Positions 61,524 to 64,000 of a stretch of DNA of 64,000 bases are shown piece after piece (position 1 is the stretch's first letter; each line of letters starts with the position of its first letter). Below the pieces are notes generated by a model that saw only the letters and a list, made by a program, of their open reading frames with translations, made no database searches and was not told the DNA's origin. The translations under genes and the position numbers were made by a program. Origin of the DNA: Litorimonas sp963972195 (GTDB taxonomy: Bacteria > Pseudomonadota > Alphaproteobacteria > Caulobacterales > Maricaulaceae). The stretch lies in assembly GCA_963972195.1 (NCBI GenBank), contig CAXATH010000007.1, positions 116,277-180,276 of the forward strand, read 5' to 3'.

Positions 61524-63748
61524 TTTCGCTTTCTCTTATGCCGTTTCCCGCGAGAGCCTTTATTATTGCCGCGCGGATTGCCTTTGGGCGGCTTTCCGTC
61601 TTCCGGTTTAGAGACCATGTCAAAAATCAATCCGCCCGTGACCGGCGTTGCCTCTTTGAGCTGCACGCGCACCTGGCGTCCAAAACGGTAAGTCTTTCCA
61701 CTATTGACCCCCGTCAGGGCTTTTTTCTTTTCTTCAAAGGCGAAATATTCTTGCCCCAGACTGCGGGCCGGGATGAGGCCATCGGCGCCGGTCTCATCAA
61801 GCGTGATGAACAGCCCGAATTTCGTCACGCCTGTGATTCGCGCGTCAAATTCCGCGCCGAGTTGTTTTTCCAAATAGGCCGCGACATAACGGTCTGTGGC
61901 GTCCCGCTCGGCCACCATGGCGCGCCGCTCTGTCGTGGAAATATGCTCCGAAATTTCTTTCAGGCGAGAGCTTTCCGTTGTCGTTGTGCCGTCGTCTCCC
62001 AGTTTAAATGTCTTGATCAGAGCGCGGTGGACGATCAAATCCGCATATCGGCGAATGGGCGACGTGAAATGCGCGTAGTGATCCAAATTCAGACCGAAAT
62101 GCCCGGCGCCGTCAGGTGTATAGATGGCCTGCGATTGAGAGCGCAGAACCGCCATGCCGACCGTTTCCGCCAGATCCTTTTCGCCGGCTTGTTGTAACAG
62201 GCGGTTAAACCGTTTCGGAGTGACGCGGTCTGACAGCGTGAACTTCAAATCCAGTGCCGGGAGGAAATCGACCAGTCCCTGCAATTTATCCCGTCCGGGT
62301 TCTTCATGCAGGCGGATGATCGTTTGAATGTTTTTCTGCGCAAGCGCCTCGGCAGCGGCGACATTGGCCTGCACCATAAACTCTTCGATAAGTTTGTGCG
62401 CGTCAAAGCGCTCGCGAAGCGTGATTGCGGTGACGTCTCCCGCCTCGTTAACATGAACGCGTCTTTCCGGAAGCTCAATGGCAAGGGGTTCGCGCTCGGC
62501 GCGGGACTGTTTCAAAACGCCGTAAGCGGCGTAAAGGTTCTGCAGAATATCCAGGACGGGCTCTGCCGCAATGCCGGGCGATCCCATAAAACCGTCCTGA
62601 GCCTCCGCATAGGTGAGGCGCGCATGAGAGCGCATCAGGCCGCGATGAAATTTATGGCTGACCTTGTGGCCTTTTTTATCGAACACCATGCGTACGGCCA
62701 TACAGGCCCGGTCTTCATGGGGCCGCAGAGAGCAAAGATCCGAAGACAGCTCATGCGGGAGCATCGGTTCCACCCTGTCAGGAAGGTAAACAGAGTTGCC
62801 TTTTTCCCGCGCCGCTTCGTCCAGCGCCGAACCCGGCGTTACGAAGGCCGCTACGTCGGCGATAGCGACCCAGATGACCCAGCCGCCTTTGTTCTTAGGA
62901 TTTTCGTCAGGATGGGCCAGTACTGCATCATCAAAGTCTTTAGCATCGACGGGGTCGATGGTGATGAGAGCGAGGTGGCGAAGGTCTTCCCGCGGTCCGC
63001 TCAGTTTCGGCAGTTTCAGAGATTTGGCTTCCTCAATGACTTCGTCACTGAAGCCCATGGGAATATCATTTTCGTAAAGGGAAATCAGAGAGGCGGCTTT
63101 CGCCCCGTCCGCAGACCCAACAGTGCGAATGATGTCGGCAAGCCTGAGGTCGCCTTTGTTTTTCCGGCTGGAACGGAAGAAAACAAGGTCATTGTCCTCG
63201 GCGTCTCTGGGGACGCTATTGGGTTTGTATTCGTCGCGGGCTTTTTTGCTGACCGGCTTAATGCGCCATCCACGTCCGCCCTTATAAAGGACGCCGAGAT
63301 GCTCTGATGGGCCATCGCCGAGCTTTTTCATGACCTGGGCCGTGATTGTCCCGTCATCCCGTTTCTTGATACGGCAGAGCGCGCGGCCGCCAACGGCCAT
63401 TTCTACGCCTTTATCGCCTTTGGACTTTTTGGATGTCGGACCTTCGCGCACCAAAACCTGTGGCGGCTGTCCTTCGCCTTTAAAACTCTCGGGCTCGCCT
63501 ATGAGATCGCCATGATCGTCAATTTTGGTCACTCGGATGACCATGACGCCGGGAAGGGAGTCGGCCTCTCGGTAAGTCTTCTTAGAGGACTTCACGATGA
63601 GGCCGTCATCTTCCAGCTCTCTTAAATACGCCCGAAGCGTGCGACGGTCTTCGCCTTTGACGCCAAGATGGCGGGCAAGCGCTTTATTATCATAACGGTC
63701 AGGCTCAGCGCTGACGGCGGATAAAATAGATTTTTTGGATAATGTCAT
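61520..63748 (-). CDS. rnr: Ribonuclease R
   Basis: 742 residues of the RNase II/R family: an N-terminal winged helix (residues about 1-60), cold-shock domains, the RNB catalytic core with the clustered Asp (IDPVDAKDFDDAVLA), a C-terminal S1 domain (DARITGVTKFGLFITLDETGADGLI) and a Lys/Arg-rich tail. It degrades structured RNA 3' to 5'. First gene of the minus-strand group rnr-NUDIX-Sel1. Confidence 0.95.
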   Translation of the reverse strand: MTLSKKSILSAVSAEPDRYDNKALARHLGVKGEDRRTLRAYLRELEDDGLIVKSSKKTYREADSLPGVMVIRVTKIDDHGDLIGEPESFKGEGQPPQVLVREGPTSKKSKGDKGVEMAVGGRALCRIKKRDDGTITAQVMKKLGDGPSEHLGVLYKGGRGWRIKPVSKKARDEYKPNSVPRDAEDNDLVFFRSSRKNKGDLRLADIIRTVGSADGAKAASLISLYENDIPMGFSDEVIEEAKSLKLPKLSGPREDLRHLALITIDPVDAKDFDDAVLAHPDENPKNKGGWVIWVAIADVAAFVTPGSALDEAAREKGNSVYLPDRVEPMLPHELSSDLCSLRPHEDRACMAVRMVFDKKGHKVSHKFHRGLMRSHARLTYAEAQDGFMGSPGIAAEPVLDILQNLYAAYGVLKQSRAEREPLAIELPERRVHVNEAGDVTAITLRERFDAHKLIEEFMVQANVAAAEALAQKNIQTIIRLHEEPGRDKLQGLVDFLPALDLKFTLSDRVTPKRFNRLLQQAGEKDLAETVGMAVLRSQSQAIYTPDGAGHFGLNLDHYAHFTSPIRRYADLIVHRALIKTFKLGDDGTTTTESSRLKEISEHISTTERRAMVAERDATDRYVAAYLEKQLGAEFDARITGVTKFGLFITLDETGADGLIPARSLGQEYFAFEEKKKALTGVNSGKTYRFGRQVRVQLKEATPVTGGLIFDMVSKPEDGKPPKGNPRGNNKGSRGKRHKRKRK

Positions 63749-64000
63749 TGTGTTTGACTTAGCAGGGCAATGTTACGATGTCATTGCGGGAGTTACAGTG
63801 AGAGGGAGCACGGCGAGAACGGGGCAGGCTTTTCCTGCAGCTGCCCATCACGGGGCCAGCAGAGTGGAAAAGGCGGACTGTCCGCAGAGCTTCGGCTCCT
63901 GCCGGAGACCGAAGAGAATATGTGTTTCGCAAGAACCAAAGCTCTGCGGCAGCGATTGGAACCGGAGCGGCCTCTTACATGGCTCCCACAGTCGCGCCGG
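63749..64000. other. Inverted-repeat-rich region at the window edge, unassigned
   Basis: 252 bases upstream of rnr. It contains a GGGCAG...CTGCCC repeat (about 63823-63847), GCGGA-CTG-TCCGC (about 63883-63895), a CTTCGG-CTCC-TGCC-GGAG-A-CCGAAG hairpin (about 63900-63924) and an outer CCGCAGAGCTT...AAGCTCTGCGG pair (about 63892 to 63960). Both strands have open frames of 50-70 codons here, but their products look like random high-GC translation. A structured RNA, the edge of a repeat element, or the end of an unseen gene are all possible. Confidence 0.4.

Noticed and set aside
62306..63307. A 333-codon open frame on the plus strand inside rnr
   Set aside because: It is antisense to a well-conserved RNase R gene, lacks a ribosome-binding site and its product looks like a shadow translation of high-GC coding DNA.
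63798..64000. Open plus-strand frame from GTG near 63798 to the window end
   Set aside because: The product has no recognisable pattern and the region is dominated by inverted repeats; frames on the other strand are open as well, so openness alone is not informative.

Overview
The window is a stretch of an alphaproteobacterial chromosome of roughly 50% GC. Several features point to the marine dimorphic Caulobacterales/Maricaulales-like group: a divK-pleD pair, a tolQRAB-pal-cpoB-tilS-ftsH-folP run, a GTTC-N7-GTTC LexA box in front of dinB, and a serC-serA operon with a serC-leader-like RNA. The group assignment is inference from gene content; no rRNA is present. Nearly all of the sequence is ordinary housekeeping DNA with dense genes, and I see no phage, insertion sequence, CRISPR array or tRNA.

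Layout. 1-1158: a cut-off M23 endopeptidase, divergent from a large YdbH-like envelope protein (1350-4544). 4556-10757: minus-strand housekeeping genes (MBL hydrolase, peroxiredoxin, hisS, lipoprotein peptidyl-prolyl isomerase, pgi, ppk2). Two strong plus-strand terminators between the MBL and peroxiredoxin genes hint at small RNAs. 10827-18553: a YceI lipoprotein, a TadG-like protein with an aspartate run, an ABC-F ATPase and a giant MscS-type channel. 18615-22523: an AlkB-like hydroxylase, a divergent TetR regulator with a palindromic operator, and a TonB-dependent receptor; this looks like a hydrocarbon or lipid uptake and oxidation module. 22562-24351: prfA, an ABM-fold protein and a small lipoprotein. 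24667-33973: the Tol-Pal locus continuing into tilS, ftsH and folP. 33966-39449: a TM2 protein, thiD, purA, and the serC-serA operon.

39729-46294 is the accessory-looking part. It holds a HEAAH metallopeptidase-like lipoprotein with a 21-proline linker and a partner lipoprotein, a GGCT-like protein, an esterase lipoprotein behind a 10-bp inverted repeat, and a BLUF protein whose photoactive tyrosine is phenylalanine. A SixA-like phosphatase lipoprotein, a ClpP-fold lipoprotein and a PH-like membrane protein follow. 46291-49178 carries an SDR and a TPP-riboswitch-controlled thiC.

50491-54478 has two cold-shock genes with matching 5' leaders flanking a tandem pair of BLUF-length proteins that have lost the flavin-binding residues, plus an MscS channel and a SemiSWEET. 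54574-59081: a CxxS thioredoxin-like lipoprotein with a membrane partner, SOS-controlled dinB, and divK-pleD. 59129-63748: rpmG, an AT-rich Sel1-like lipoprotein, a NUDIX hydrolase and RNase R. The last 250 bases contain dense inverted repeats that I could not assign.

The most novel-looking item is the tandem pair of chromophore-less BLUF-fold proteins between the cold-shock genes, together with the Tyr-to-Phe BLUF protein 6.7 kb away.
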